NCBI RefSeq assembly: GCF_009910845.1
Contig: NZ_SIJB01000017.1
Location: 53,941 to 117,940, forward strand
Direction of reading: 5' to 3'
Source: Chengkuizengella marina
GTDB taxonomy: Bacteria; Bacillota; Bacilli; Paenibacillales; KCTC-33759
Length of the DNA stretch: 64,000 nt
Shown piece after piece: positions 26,686 to 35,749 of this stretch (its first letter is position 1; every line of letters starts with the position of its first letter). The translations under genes and the position numbers were made by a program. Under the pieces are notes generated by a model. That model had not been told where the DNA came from and did no database searches. It saw only the letters and a program-made list of their open reading frames with translations.

Positions 26686-28122
26686 TTAGAACGTGTGTTT
26701 AATTGCGCAAGTCTTAATTTCACTATAAAAACTCAAGGCAGCCTGTCCTTGCTCACGAGTATGTGAACTCGAGAGTTTCATACCGCCAAATGGCGCTTGA
26801 TATTCTACCCCAGCTGTTTCCTGATTTACTCTTACCATTCCAGCATTTGCTTCATTTAAAAATCGATGTGCCTTAGATAAATCAGTTGTAAATAAAGAAG
26901 CACTTAGGCCATATATGGTTTGGTTGCATAGATCAATTGCTTCTTCAAAGTTTTCAGCCTGTAATGTCACTGCCACTGGTCCAAATATCTCCTCTTGCAC
27001 TAACTGATGATTCGCCTGCACTCCAGATGCAATTAAAGGTTTAATGTAATATCCCTCTTCCGTAATGGAAGTATGACATTCTGCAATAATCTCTGCTTGA
27101 CTACGAGCTATTTCAGCATACGAATTCACAATGTCAAATTGAGACTTTGAAGCAACTGGACCCAAATAAGCAGTTGGATCTAATGCATTGGTAATTTTGA
27201 TGTGTGATACAGCTTTTTGTATCTGTTCGATAAAAGAAGGATAAATGTCTTTTTGCACAATAATTCTACTTGTTGCTGTACACTTTTGACCAGATGAACG
27301 AAAGGCACCACTGATCACCATTGGAATTGTTTTAGATAAATCAGCATCATTCAGAATAATTGCAGCATTTTTTCCGCCCATTTCTGTTTGATACTTAATA
27401 TTTCTACTTGCACAAGTTGCTGCAATTTTTCTTCCTGTTTCAGTAGATCCAGTAAAACTTAGTCCATTCAATTCAATTTTTTCTAATAAAGTATCTCCTA
27501 TTACTCTTCCTTTACCAATTACTAGATTTAATACACCTGCGGGCAATCCTGCTTCTTCAAAAATTTCTGCCATCTTAGTTGCAGTTAATGATGCAATTTC
27601 TGCAGGTTTCCAAATGACAGTATTACCACATATCAATGCGGGAGCAAACTTCCATATTGGAATCGCCACTGGAAAATTCCAAGGTGTGATGACACCAACA
27701 ACTCCAAGCGGAACACGTTGTGAATACTGTAATACGTTGACATCACTGGACGGAATGATTGACCCATCGGCACGTACACCTTCACCAGCGTAATAACGTA
27801 ATAAGTGAATTCCTCTGGTTACTTCACCTTTCATCTCAGTAATTGGTTTACCCATTTCAGAACTTGCTAGAGTAGCTAGCTCTTCACTATACTTCTCAAG
27901 AGATGCTGCCATTTTATACAAATATTCACTTCGAGCAGCTCCTGTAAGTTTTGACCATTGCTTAAAAGCTTGTTTGGAGGACTGCTCTGCTTGATATACT
28001 TGTGATTCGTCGGATAAGTGAATCACGCCTACTTCCTCTTGGAGATTTGAAGGATTTTTTACAACTGCAATCCTTTTGTTAGGCCTAATCCATTCTCCTC
28101 CTATCCAATTTTTACTTTCCAT
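26686..28122 (-). CDS. 2-oxoglutarate semialdehyde dehydrogenase (ALDH family)
   Basis: The 478-residue aldehyde dehydrogenase carries the cofactor segment VITPWNFPVAIPIWKFAPAL, GFTGSTETGRKI, the general base Glu in QTEMGGKN and the catalytic Cys in SSGQKCTATSR. In the hydroxyproline pathway it would oxidise 2-oxoglutarate semialdehyde to 2-oxoglutarate. The substrate is assigned from the neighbouring deaminase, not from the sequence alone. The ATG follows GAAAGGAGAATAAAAACT. It lies 20 bp after the deaminase gene. Confidence 0.87.
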   Translation of the reverse strand: MESKNWIGGEWIRPNKRIAVVKNPSNLQEEVGVIHLSDESQVYQAEQSSKQAFKQWSKLTGAARSEYLYKMAASLEKYSEELATLASSEMGKPITEMKGEVTRGIHLLRYYAGEGVRADGSIIPSSDVNVLQYSQRVPLGVVGVITPWNFPVAIPIWKFAPALICGNTVIWKPAEIASLTATKMAEIFEEAGLPAGVLNLVIGKGRVIGDTLLEKIELNGLSFTGSTETGRKIAATCASRNIKYQTEMGGKNAAIILNDADLSKTIPMVISGAFRSSGQKCTATSRIIVQKDIYPSFIEQIQKAVSHIKITNALDPTAYLGPVASKSQFDIVNSYAEIARSQAEIIAECHTSITEEGYYIKPLIASGVQANHQLVQEEIFGPVAVTLQAENFEEAIDLCNQTIYGLSASLFTTDLSKAHRFLNEANAGMVRVNQETAGVEYQAPFGGMKLSSSHTREQGQAALSFYSEIKTCAIKHTF

Positions 28123-28142
28123 AGTTTTTATTCTCCTTTCTC

Positions 28143-29030
28143 TTAAACTTGTACTTCTTCTTTGCTTATCGCTAGTTCATAAGCTTCTTTAATTAGTTTC
28201 AATTCTGAGGCGGTTAAAGGTAAACGTGGTGGACGAGTAGGTCCAGCAGGTCTTCCTGCTAGTTCTAGGGTATATTTGATAGCTTGCACTAAATCAGGTC
28301 TAGCATCGTAATGGAATAAAGGCAACAGCTTACGGTATAATGGAAGTGCTTCTTCTGTTTTACCTTGTCTTCCTAATTCAAATACTTTTACACTCTCCTT
28401 AGGTAATGCGTTGGCAAATCCAGCAATCCATCCTGTTGTTCCCATTATTGGACCTTCGAAACCTAAATCATCTACACCAATTAAAATCTCTAAATCAGCA
28501 CTTGCATAAATGTCTTGAACTCTACGAATATCCCCAGAGAACTCTTTTACAGCAACAACGTTTTCAATCTTAGATAATTTACCTAATAATTGCGGGGTTA
28601 AATCGGTCTTATAATCATGTGGATTATTATATGCAATAATGGGTAAACCCACATTTGAAATGGCTTCATAGTGTGCAATAATTTCGACTTCACTTGGATT
28701 ATAATTAATCGGTGGAAGTGCCATGACCCCAGCTGCTCCAGCATCTTTTGCATGTTGAACCCAATAAACAACTTGTTCAGTTGAAGGCGCACCTGTACCT
28801 ACAACAACTGGTACTCTGCCTGCTGCAGTCTCAATTACTGTTTCAACTACTTTCGCTCTTTCCTCCTTAGTCAGAGCCGCATACTCCCCGACAGACCCAG
28901 CTGGAATTAAGCCATGTACTCCTTCACGAATCAGCCAGTCACAATGATCTCTTAATCCCTGATAATCCACCTCATAATTTTGGGTAAATGGTGTAACAAT
29001 GGCTACAAAAACACCTTCAAACTGTTTCAT
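28143..29030 (-). CDS. Pyrroline-4-hydroxy-2-carboxylate deaminase (DapA family)
   Basis: This 295-residue TIM-barrel enzyme of the dihydrodipicolinate synthase family shows the N-terminal FVAIVTPFTQN, the hydroxyl-handling GSVGEYAALTKEER, the Tyr of IIAYNNPHDYK and the Schiff-base Lys of VVAVKEFSGD. In this operon it should convert pyrroline-4-hydroxy-2-carboxylate to 2-oxoglutarate semialdehyde. It is the first gene of the operon. The ATG follows AGGAGAGGTTTAA. Confidence 0.87.
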   Translation of the reverse strand: MKQFEGVFVAIVTPFTQNYEVDYQGLRDHCDWLIREGVHGLIPAGSVGEYAALTKEERAKVVETVIETAAGRVPVVVGTGAPSTEQVVYWVQHAKDAGAAGVMALPPINYNPSEVEIIAHYEAISNVGLPIIAYNNPHDYKTDLTPQLLGKLSKIENVVAVKEFSGDIRRVQDIYASADLEILIGVDDLGFEGPIMGTTGWIAGFANALPKESVKVFELGRQGKTEEALPLYRKLLPLFHYDARPDLVQAIKYTLELAGRPAGPTRPPRLPLTASELKLIKEAYELAISKEEVQV

Positions 29031-29056
29031 TTAAACCTCTCCTAACTATATATTGA

Positions 29057-29084
29057 GTTATAATTTTTTAACCTAGATTTTCAA
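29057..29084 (-). promoter_or_regulatory. Likely promoter of the hydroxyproline operon
   Basis: On the minus strand TTGAAA (29079-29084) and TATAAC (29057-29062) with a 16-bp spacer lie 27 bp before the first start codon. It matches a sigma-A promoter at 5/6 in each box. Confidence 0.5.
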
Positions 29085-29096
29085 TATCCAAGTAAA

Positions 29097-29218
29097 CAAA
29101 AGATCGTTAAATATGCTTCTACTAATCTTTTGTAACAATACTTAGATCTAGATCTAAGTTTGAACAAAACCAACCATTTCAAATGAATTGGATTGTAAAA
29201 TGCTGATTTTGTTCAAAC
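29097..29218. promoter_or_regulatory. Three inverted repeats upstream of the hydroxyproline operon
   Basis: The 270-bp gap before the operon holds CAAAAGAT/ATCTTTTG (29097-29132), a perfect 20-bp palindrome ACTTAGATCTAGATCTAAGT (29140-29159) and GTTTGAACAAAA/TTTTGTTCAAAC (12 bp, 29158-29218). They lie upstream of the proposed promoter, where an activator would bind. No copy of the FadR-type operator found at gntR and oppA is present here. Confidence 0.55.
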
Positions 29219-29300
29219 GATCAGATGTTTAATCTATCAAGCTTAGTAACCTGATCATAAAAATAATATTCTTGATTATCAATTACGCATATATTAATCA

Positions 29301-30041
29301 TTAATCATGATCCGTGTATTTATCTACATTTCTACCCACATGATCTTCCATGGCTTTTCTTGCTTTTTCCTGATCGCGTTTTGTTATAGCATCCGTTATA
29401 TTCTGTAAATCTATCGCTTGTTGCATTCTCCATTCTCTCGTATCTACTTTCTCAATACTCAAAGATGATTTCTGAAGTATGCCATGAGTAGCCATCATAA
29501 TCGCAACACGAATTTTATTATGGGAAGCGTTTGCAACCTCTTCGTGAAACATAAGATCATATTCTACCAACTTAGACCAAGGAGTATCAAAAGTACTGGA
29601 TTCATCTCTAAATAAATTTGTAATTTCCTGTAAACGATCCAGTTGCTCTTGTGTAGCTCTTTTGGCTGCTAAATATGCAGTTTGACTTTCAAAGTCTGTT
29701 CTGAATTCACCCAACTCTTCGGCAGTTGCTCCCCTAAAACGTATTAAAGCTTCAATAGATCTTCCTACTTGCTCCGGTTTAGGTTCTACAATGATAATTC
29801 CTCCTTTAACCCCTCTACGTACTTCTACCATTTTTTCAGCTTCTAATACACGGATTGCCTCACGTACAGTTGATCTGCTCACTTGAAACATTTCAGCCAA
29901 ATCGCGTTCACTAGGTAAACGGTCACCACTTTTTAGCTGACCGCTATAAATTGCTTCTTGAATTTGCATTGCAATGTCTTCAAATCCTCTAACAGGTTGA
30001 ACCTTATTAAAGATCCCTCCTAAATTTACTTTATCTTTCAT
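29301..30041 (-). CDS. GntR-family (FadR type) regulator
   Basis: The 246-residue regulator has an N-terminal winged helix (LPSERDLAEMFQVSRSTVREAI, then VEVRRGVKGG) at residues 40-85 and a C-terminal helical FCD ligand domain (EFRTDFESQTAYLAAKR, YDLMFHEEVANASHNKIR). It lies upstream of the hydroxyproline operon on the same strand and probably senses hydroxyproline or a pathway intermediate. A palindrome typical of FadR-type proteins lies just downstream of its own promoter, and an identical one at the oppA promoter, so it likely controls both. The ATG follows AAGGAGTACGTT. Confidence 0.88.
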   Translation of the reverse strand: MKDKVNLGGIFNKVQPVRGFEDIAMQIQEAIYSGQLKSGDRLPSERDLAEMFQVSRSTVREAIRVLEAEKMVEVRRGVKGGIIIVEPKPEQVGRSIEALIRFRGATAEELGEFRTDFESQTAYLAAKRATQEQLDRLQEITNLFRDESSTFDTPWSKLVEYDLMFHEEVANASHNKIRVAIMMATHGILQKSSLSIEKVDTREWRMQQAIDLQNITDAITKRDQEKARKAMEDHVGRNVDKYTDHD

Positions 30042-30082
30042 AACGTACTCCTTATATATTGAAATATTTTAATAAAAGTCTA

Positions 30083-30095
30083 ATGGTCTAACCAT
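30083..30095. promoter_or_regulatory. FadR-type operator at the gntR promoter
   Basis: ATGGTCTAACCAT is a palindrome (ATGGT-CTA-ACCAT) fitting the FadR-subfamily pattern TGGT-N3-ACCA. It sits 8 bp downstream of the gntR -10 box on the minus strand. The surrounding 20 bp (30079-30098) recur identically at 41063-41082 before oppA. Confidence 0.8.
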
Positions 30096-30103
30096 TTGTG
30101 ATA

Positions 30104-30132
30104 ATGATACAATACTCTTCATTTAGAGTCAA
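30104..30132 (-). promoter_or_regulatory. Promoter of the gntR gene
   Basis: On the minus strand TTGACT (30127-30132), a 17-bp spacer and TATCAT (30104-30109) form a good sigma-A promoter, followed by the operator at 30083-30095. Confidence 0.7.
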
Positions 30133-30199
30133 GAAAAAAATGAATATTTATTACATGAGATGTTATACAAAATATGATCAAAACGATAGTATTATACTC

Positions 30200-30219
30200 T
30201 TCACATTATATAATGTGAA
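30200..30219. promoter_or_regulatory. Perfect 20-bp palindrome before the MFS gene
   Basis: TTCACATTATATAATGTGAA is a perfect palindrome 118 bp before the MFS start, with TATAAT in its centre. It is likely an operator for a dimeric repressor and differs from the GntR site, so the MFS gene may be under separate control. Confidence 0.55.
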
Positions 30220-30337
30220 AGTATTTTAAAAAAGGGACTGCAGACTCGTATAACAACATCTTTTATTTCATTAAAAGATATGTTACAAATAGACTTATGC
30301 CCATTAGAAGCAATTACATAAGGAGTGATAAATAAGC

Positions 30338-31534
30338 ATGGTACAAATAAACAACCAAAGAACACAGTCTGATAACCAAACGATTTACATTATTGTATAT
30401 TTGATGGGTTTTACTCATTTTCTTAATGACTTAGTACAAGCTATTGTACCTGCATTATATCCAATTTTAAGAGAGAGTTTGCATCTATCATACTTCCAAA
30501 TAGGGATAGTAGGATTTATTTTAAGTATTACAACTGCGATCATACAACCGTTTATGGGTTGGTGGGGAGATGCACGATTTAGTCCATATTCACTACCATT
30601 AGGAATGTTATTTACATTGATCGGAGTTTTATTAATAGGTATCGTAGACAACTATTATTTACTACTTATTGGAATTATGTTCATAGGCATAGGATCGGCT
30701 GTATTCCATCCGGAAGGCTCAAGAGTTGTATATTATGCTGCAGGAAACAGAAGAGGTTTATCACAATCTATATTTCAGGTCGGTGGTAATTTTGGACAAG
30801 CATTTGCTCCTATTATGGCTGCATTAGTATTTGCTCCTTTAGGTAAATCAGGAACATTATGGTTTAGTATTGCAGTTATGATAGCCATACTTTTTCTACT
30901 GAAAGTATCAACTTGGTATAAAAAAACTTATAGTCATCAAGTTTTACAGAAAAAACAACTTGATCATCAAACATCCCATATCAGTAAAAAGAAAATAGGT
31001 TATGTTTTCTCCATTTTAGTTATATTTATTACAGCAAGAACATGGTATTATTCAGGGATCACAAGTTTCTATCAGTTTTATATTATGGAAAAATATCATC
31101 TTACTTTTAGTGATGCTCAAGTTTATGTTTTTCTCTTTTTATTTGGTGGTGTGTTAGGTACTTTTTTAGGAGGTACTTTATCGGATCGTTGGGGTAGAAA
31201 GAACATCATGTTATTATCTATGTTCGGTACAGTCCCCTTTTCATTAGCTCTACCATTCGTAAATCCCTTTTGGGCTATGTTACTTTGTTTCATGATCGGA
31301 TTTATCATGCTTTCTAGTTTCACTGTTATGGTAATTTATGCTCAAGAATTAATCCCAAACAAAATTGGAACTGTCACTGGAATTATACTAGGGTTAGCTT
31401 TTGGTTTAGGTGCCATAGGATCAGGAGTTTTGGGATTAACTATTGAGAACGTTGGTTTAGATCAAGTCATGTATTGGTTAAGTTTTTTACCACTTGTAGG
31501 TATATTACTTTTATTTTTGCCAAAAGGAAATTAA
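30338..31534 (+). CDS. MFS transporter (fosmidomycin-resistance type)
   Basis: A 398-residue, twelve-helix major facilitator resembling the Fsr family: FTHFLNDLVQAIVPALYPIL in helix 1, PFMGWWGDARFSPY in the 2-3 loop and GTLSDRWGRKNIMLLS in the 8-9 loop. It is divergent from gntR. Fsr proteins export fosmidomycin and other compounds, yet the position beside hydroxyproline genes also allows a role in amino-acid transport. The ATG follows AAGGAGTGATAAATAAGC. Confidence 0.85.
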   Translation: MVQINNQRTQSDNQTIYIIVYLMGFTHFLNDLVQAIVPALYPILRESLHLSYFQIGIVGFILSITTAIIQPFMGWWGDARFSPYSLPLGMLFTLIGVLLIGIVDNYYLLLIGIMFIGIGSAVFHPEGSRVVYYAAGNRRGLSQSIFQVGGNFGQAFAPIMAALVFAPLGKSGTLWFSIAVMIAILFLLKVSTWYKKTYSHQVLQKKQLDHQTSHISKKKIGYVFSILVIFITARTWYYSGITSFYQFYIMEKYHLTFSDAQVYVFLFLFGGVLGTFLGGTLSDRWGRKNIMLLSMFGTVPFSLALPFVNPFWAMLLCFMIGFIMLSSFTVMVIYAQELIPNKIGTVTGIILGLAFGLGAIGSGVLGLTIENVGLDQVMYWLSFLPLVGILLLFLPKGN

Positions 31535-31604
31535 ACATCATCTATCGTTAAAAGCTGTATATTTTATAAATTCCCTTTCATAAAATTAGAAGAAGACCTA
31601 ATAA

Positions 31605-31638
31605 GAAGAACCCTATTCATCTAAAGACAGGGTTCTTC
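31605..31638. terminator. Terminator between convergent MFS and protease genes
   Basis: GAAGAACCCT (31605-31614) pairs perfectly with AGGGTTCTTC (31629-31638). It lies between genes that end at 31534 and 31682 and can serve both. Confidence 0.7.
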
Positions 31639-31681
31639 GTTATTGATTATTTTAGTTTGAGTTTCTAAATAAATTATAATT

Positions 31682-34012
31682 TTATCTAAAAATCAGTATT
31701 TTCCCTACAGAGCGATCATCACTTTCTCCAGTAACACGAATTCTAAGGCCGTAATTAGGGATGTTACGCCCTGCGTCCGGTTGGCCAGAATTCAAATAGG
31801 ATAGGCTATCATCGAATAATGGTGTTTGTTGAGTAAAGTTATCTGTAATATCAGCACCATACAAATAGTTATAATCAACATATAACTTTTCTGTTTTATT
31901 TAAACTAAACGCTGCATCATGTACTTGATAACGAGTTGAAGCAAGATATCTATCACTCCACATAATCGTATGCTGGTCTGCGTCGACAACTCCTAAAAAG
32001 CCGTCTCCTGGATGACTGCCTACAGCATTATTGTCTGCAGTATGATCTACGTACCATACAACAAGTCCAGGATCATATTGCATGATGCTTTTTCCAAACT
32101 TAATATGTGCTAACCCTTCGTCTACTCCTTCGTGATTTCTCCATTCAAGTAAATAATAGTGATCCCCATTAAATTTCCCTTCATTTAATTTAAAACCATC
32201 AAAGGAAAACGCTGATTCAGATTCAGCATCATCAAAAATGACAACCTCACCATCAACACTGATCACAATATCATCTATCCAAAATCCTAGTTCAATGGTG
32301 TTCGTATCTGTTAAGTAATTAAATTTCAATTCAATACTTTGCCCAACAAAATCAGACAAGTCAAAAATCCCATCAATCCATCCATTACTTTGTCCAGTAA
32401 TTCCATGTCCCGGATTTCGATCTTCATAACCTTCTTCTGTAGTAATATTCCCAGGTATTGTAACCCAATCATCAGAATTTTCTTCTTTTACTTGAATAGA
32501 AGCGAAATCAAAATCTTGCTCGATTTCATACCAAGTTTTAAAAGTTAAGGAAGCTTCATTCGCATTAGATAAATCTACAGATGTGGTTAGAGAATGATTT
32601 AAATAATCACCTTTCCCACTATGATAAGCATAACTACCACTAAATGGCTCATTAATTTCAATCACTTTCTCAGGTAATTGAATTTTAACTGCATCATGAT
32701 TTGTACCTTTAGAACTAGCTTGATCTATCAAAACTTCAATACCTTCACTATCAATTTCGTCTAAGTCAATTGTTGTTCCCGTTAACCAATTCCCACCTAT
32801 AGTAGCTTGAATAAACTCTTTCGCGTAAGGACTAAATCCTGAAGGTTCTGTACCAGGTACCGTACCTGACCAACTTCCTCTAGCCATGATAGACCAATGA
32901 GAGATTGGTTCACCTAAACCTGAATTAGATGTATCGTACTCATCAGGTAATCCTAAATCATGACCATATTCATGTGCAAATACACCAGGTGCTCCACTCG
33001 CTGGTTGCATCGTGTAATCATATGCAGAAAATTCTGTTCCAGGTATATCATATACTTGTTCTAGATTCCAGCGATAAGACCATATTGCATCACTACCTAA
33101 TCCACCTCCCCCATCATCTTCACCCACACTAGAGTGTACAATCATAAGATGATCTATAATTCCATCTGATTCGCGATAATTTCCATCTCCATCTAGATCA
33201 TATCGATCTTCGATATCAAACTTCGATAAATCAACATCATCATCTTGTCCAACAGCATTTAGCGCCTCAAGGATAAGCTCCTTTCTATTTTTATCACGCA
33301 CTCCATCAATGTTACCGCCATAGTAAGCTGCAGGATTTTGAGCTTTATACCAACCAGCTACTTCTCCTTCAATAGAATAACTTCCGCCAGATTGTTGTTC
33401 ATAAAATTGCTTTACTGAGATAAATGTTTCTCCATTAGGTCCTATATAACCGTTTTCACCAAAGATTAGGTTCTCATAATGTTCTTTAGAATACTCATCA
33501 TAATAATGATCTGTATCTTCGGGTTGAATAGAAGTTGCCGGATAATCAGGATATTCAATTAGTAATACTAATACATTATCAATTTGGGTTGAACCATCCC
33601 AGTTTTCAATTTCAATGGACTTTACTTCTTCAGCTAATCCTAATTTGTTACCCTTCCCTTTAACTAAAGGAGAGTTATTATATTGTTCTATTAAGTGTGC
33701 TTGTCTATGAACCTCATTTGAATACAGTTCCCCTTTTTGTTTAGTCAATGTATCCTCAAATTCTTGAATATATTGTTTTAATCGCAATTGACTTTCTTCT
33801 GCTGAAGCATTATCTGATATATAACCACTATCTTTCAACATTTCTATGACTCTATCTTCATTACTGGGCGATAAATGAGAGCTGTGAGAATATGAAGTTA
33901 CATTAAAAGAGTCTGTGGAAAACTCAATAGGTTGACGTTCTATAGCTAATGCAGGACTTAAAATACTAATTCCTAATGCAAAAGCCATAGCAATAGTTAA
34001 TATTTTTTTCAT
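31682..34012 (-). CDS. Secreted M6 metalloprotease (immune inhibitor A type)
   Basis: The 776-residue preprotein has a signal peptide of about 23 residues ending SPALA and a propeptide of about 100 residues. The catalytic domain carries the zinc motif HEYGHDLGLPDEYD near residue 345. The second half holds MAM/InhA-like beta domains, with two Asp-rich calcium-type stretches (DRYDLDGDGNYRESDG is in the catalytic part). InhA-type enzymes degrade host and matrix proteins. Placed between hydroxyproline catabolism and the Opp transporter, it could supply collagen- or gelatin-derived peptides, which is inference. The ATG follows GGGAGGATATATCTAAAT. The 349-bp gap upstream has an orphan Shine-Dalgarno sequence. 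Confidence 0.9.
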   Translation of the reverse strand: MKKILTIAMAFALGISILSPALAIERQPIEFSTDSFNVTSYSHSSHLSPSNEDRVIEMLKDSGYISDNASAEESQLRLKQYIQEFEDTLTKQKGELYSNEVHRQAHLIEQYNNSPLVKGKGNKLGLAEEVKSIEIENWDGSTQIDNVLVLLIEYPDYPATSIQPEDTDHYYDEYSKEHYENLIFGENGYIGPNGETFISVKQFYEQQSGGSYSIEGEVAGWYKAQNPAAYYGGNIDGVRDKNRKELILEALNAVGQDDDVDLSKFDIEDRYDLDGDGNYRESDGIIDHLMIVHSSVGEDDGGGGLGSDAIWSYRWNLEQVYDIPGTEFSAYDYTMQPASGAPGVFAHEYGHDLGLPDEYDTSNSGLGEPISHWSIMARGSWSGTVPGTEPSGFSPYAKEFIQATIGGNWLTGTTIDLDEIDSEGIEVLIDQASSKGTNHDAVKIQLPEKVIEINEPFSGSYAYHSGKGDYLNHSLTTSVDLSNANEASLTFKTWYEIEQDFDFASIQVKEENSDDWVTIPGNITTEEGYEDRNPGHGITGQSNGWIDGIFDLSDFVGQSIELKFNYLTDTNTIELGFWIDDIVISVDGEVVIFDDAESESAFSFDGFKLNEGKFNGDHYYLLEWRNHEGVDEGLAHIKFGKSIMQYDPGLVVWYVDHTADNNAVGSHPGDGFLGVVDADQHTIMWSDRYLASTRYQVHDAAFSLNKTEKLYVDYNYLYGADITDNFTQQTPLFDDSLSYLNSGQPDAGRNIPNYGLRIRVTGESDDRSVGKILIFR

Positions 34013-34361
34013 ATTTAGATATATCCTCCCTTATATGTAAATATTAATTTCAATTTTTGTTTTTTCTATAACTATCACCTCTTTTATTTTCCATAATTTA
34101 TAACTAGTTTCACCTCCTTTTTCTAAATATAGAAAGAGTAGTAAGCTTGATTATTAAACTATTTTTGTAATTAAGTAGCCTAAAAATGTTTACAAGTTTC
34201 CCTAGTATAAGCCAAACTAATTAGTCTTATGGTATGAAAATTTGTTAAATGTACCTATAAAAATTCAAAGTGATTTTAGAGGAAATAAAGTTGTCAGTAA
34301 GAAAGCTATATAAATCTCTATAATTGCATATTAGAGTTGTATATACCATTGGTATATTCTT
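34013..34361. other. 349-bp gap upstream of the M6 protease
   Basis: The gap holds the protease ribosome binding site, an orphan AAAGGAGGTG at 34111-34120 (minus strand) and a perfect 17-bp palindrome ATATACCATTGGTATAT at 34341-34357 just after the gene at 34362. No convincing promoter or ORF was found. Confidence 0.5.
34111..34120 (-). promoter_or_regulatory. Orphan Shine-Dalgarno in the protease leader
   Basis: AAAGGAGGTG reads on the minus strand about 100 nt before the protease start and has no start codon at usable spacing. It resembles the stabilising STAB-SD of the Bacillus thuringiensis cry3A leader. Confidence 0.4.
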
Positions 34362-34763
34362 TTAGTATGAATGAAAAAACAAAACAATAAATGACGTAAT
34401 CAATAATGTAATTGCTGTGATGAGTGGGAGAAGTAAAGATTCTTTTCTTAAAGTTTGCTTTTTTAGTTTCAATTTTTGTTTTTCTTCAAGAACATCAGGA
34501 GCAACTTGATAATCCACCAAACTTTCATCCAATTGTTCCTTTGACGGTTTTTTTCTCCTAATCATGAAATGATATAAAGGTTGAAACCATCCACTGGAAA
34601 CATAAAAAATTGCACTTATAGATAAAATAAAAATGCCAATCATAAATGAAACATTAATCAGTGTTAGATAAATGCTATTTTCAGAGAAATAGAAGCTATA
34701 GATGATACAAATAATCAATACTGATACAGGTGTGAAAATTCTTAATATTATTGGAAAGTTCAA
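34362..34763 (-). CDS. Small membrane protein (DUF3899-like)
   Basis: A 133-residue protein with three helices: two near the N-terminus (VLIICIIYSFYF, LINVSFMIGIFILSISAIFY) and one at the C-terminus (LLLPLITAITLLITSFIVLF), separated by a highly charged stretch rich in Lys and Glu. The frame runs upstream into oppF, but the TTG at 34763 is preceded by TTGGAGGTGTATTT and is the likely start. Its layout fits DUF3899 proteins, which I recall near peptide transporters. It lies 17 bp after oppF and is probably its last operon partner. Function unknown. Confidence 0.65.
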   Translation of the reverse strand: MNFPIILRIFTPVSVLIICIIYSFYFSENSIYLTLINVSFMIGIFILSISAIFYVSSGWFQPLYHFMIRRKKPSKEQLDESLVDYQVAPDVLEEKQKLKLKKQTLRKESLLLPLITAITLLITSFIVLFFHSY

Positions 34764-34780
34764 AAATACACCTCCAAGTA

Positions 34781-35749
34781 TTAATACAGATGACATGCTA
34801 CAAAATGGCCATTCTCCACTTCTCTCAGGGCAGGAACGGTTTCTTGACATTCTTTTGTTGCGTGTGGGCACCTAGTTCTAAAATGGCAGCCACTCGGTGG
34901 ATTCATAGGACTTGGTACATCTCCTTGTAATACAATGCGTTCTCTTGCCATTTCAACTTTTGGATCAGGAATTGGAATTGCTGACAACAGAGCTTGAGTG
35001 TATGGGTGAAGTGGTTTATTATATAACTCCACGCTTTCTGATACTTCAACAAGTTTTCCTAAATACATCACACCGATACGATCTGAAATATGTTTTACCA
35101 TAGATAAGTCATGAGCTATAAATAAATAAGTTAGGTTTTCTTCTTCCTGTAAATCCTGAAATAAATTAACTACTTGAGCTTGAATAGACACATCTAGCGC
35201 TGAAATAGGTTCATCAGCGATAATAAATTTCGGTTTTACAGCTAGTGCTCTAGCAATTCCTATTCGTTGACGTTGTCCACCAGAAAATTCATGTGGATAA
35301 CGATTTGCATGATTTTTCTTTAATCCAACTTTATTTAATAATTCAAGTACTCTTTCATACTTGCCGGCCTTATCTCCCTTGTACAATCCAAGTGCATCCA
35401 TTCCTTCAGAAATAATTTCAGTAACTGTTAATCTTGGATTAAGCGAAGCATATGGATCTTGAAAAATCATTTGCATTTCACGATGTAAACTATATTTTTG
35501 TTTTTTATTCATTTTGAGAATATCTTTTCCATTAAAATGAATTTGACCTTTACTTGCATTATATAATTGTAGTATTGTACGCCCTGTAGTAGATTTCCCA
35601 CATCCAGATTCTCCTACTAAACCAAATGTTTCACCTTCCAAAATTGAAAATGATACATCATTCACTGCTTTGAGCTTACGTCCTCCACCAACCTTAAACT
35701 CCTTGGATAGATTTTTAACATCCAATAATGTTTTTGATGATTCGCCCAT
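34781..35749 (-). CDS. oppF: Oligopeptide ABC transporter ATPase, OppF type
   Basis: This 322-residue ATPase has Walker A GESGCGKSTTGRTI, signature HEFSGGQRQRIGIARAL, Walker B FIIADEPISALDVSIQ and the C-terminal oligopeptide-specific Cys block CHFRTRCPHATKEC, an Fe-S or metal-like motif common to OppD/OppF. The start codon overlaps the oppD stop as TAATG, behind TTAGGAGGAACAATA. It powers peptide import with OppD. Confidence 0.9.
   Translation of the reverse strand: MGESSKTLLDVKNLSKEFKVGGGRKLKAVNDVSFSILEGETFGLVGESGCGKSTTGRTILQLYNASKGQIHFNGKDILKMNKKQKYSLHREMQMIFQDPYASLNPRLTVTEIISEGMDALGLYKGDKAGKYERVLELLNKVGLKKNHANRYPHEFSGGQRQRIGIARALAVKPKFIIADEPISALDVSIQAQVVNLFQDLQEEENLTYLFIAHDLSMVKHISDRIGVMYLGKLVEVSESVELYNKPLHPYTQALLSAIPIPDPKVEMARERIVLQGDVPSPMNPPSGCHFRTRCPHATKECQETVPALREVENGHFVACHLY

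Noticed and set aside
34764..34871. Upstream extension of the DUF3899-like gene into oppF
   Set aside because: It would overlap oppF coding sequence in another frame, and TTGGAGGTG sets the TTG at 34763.
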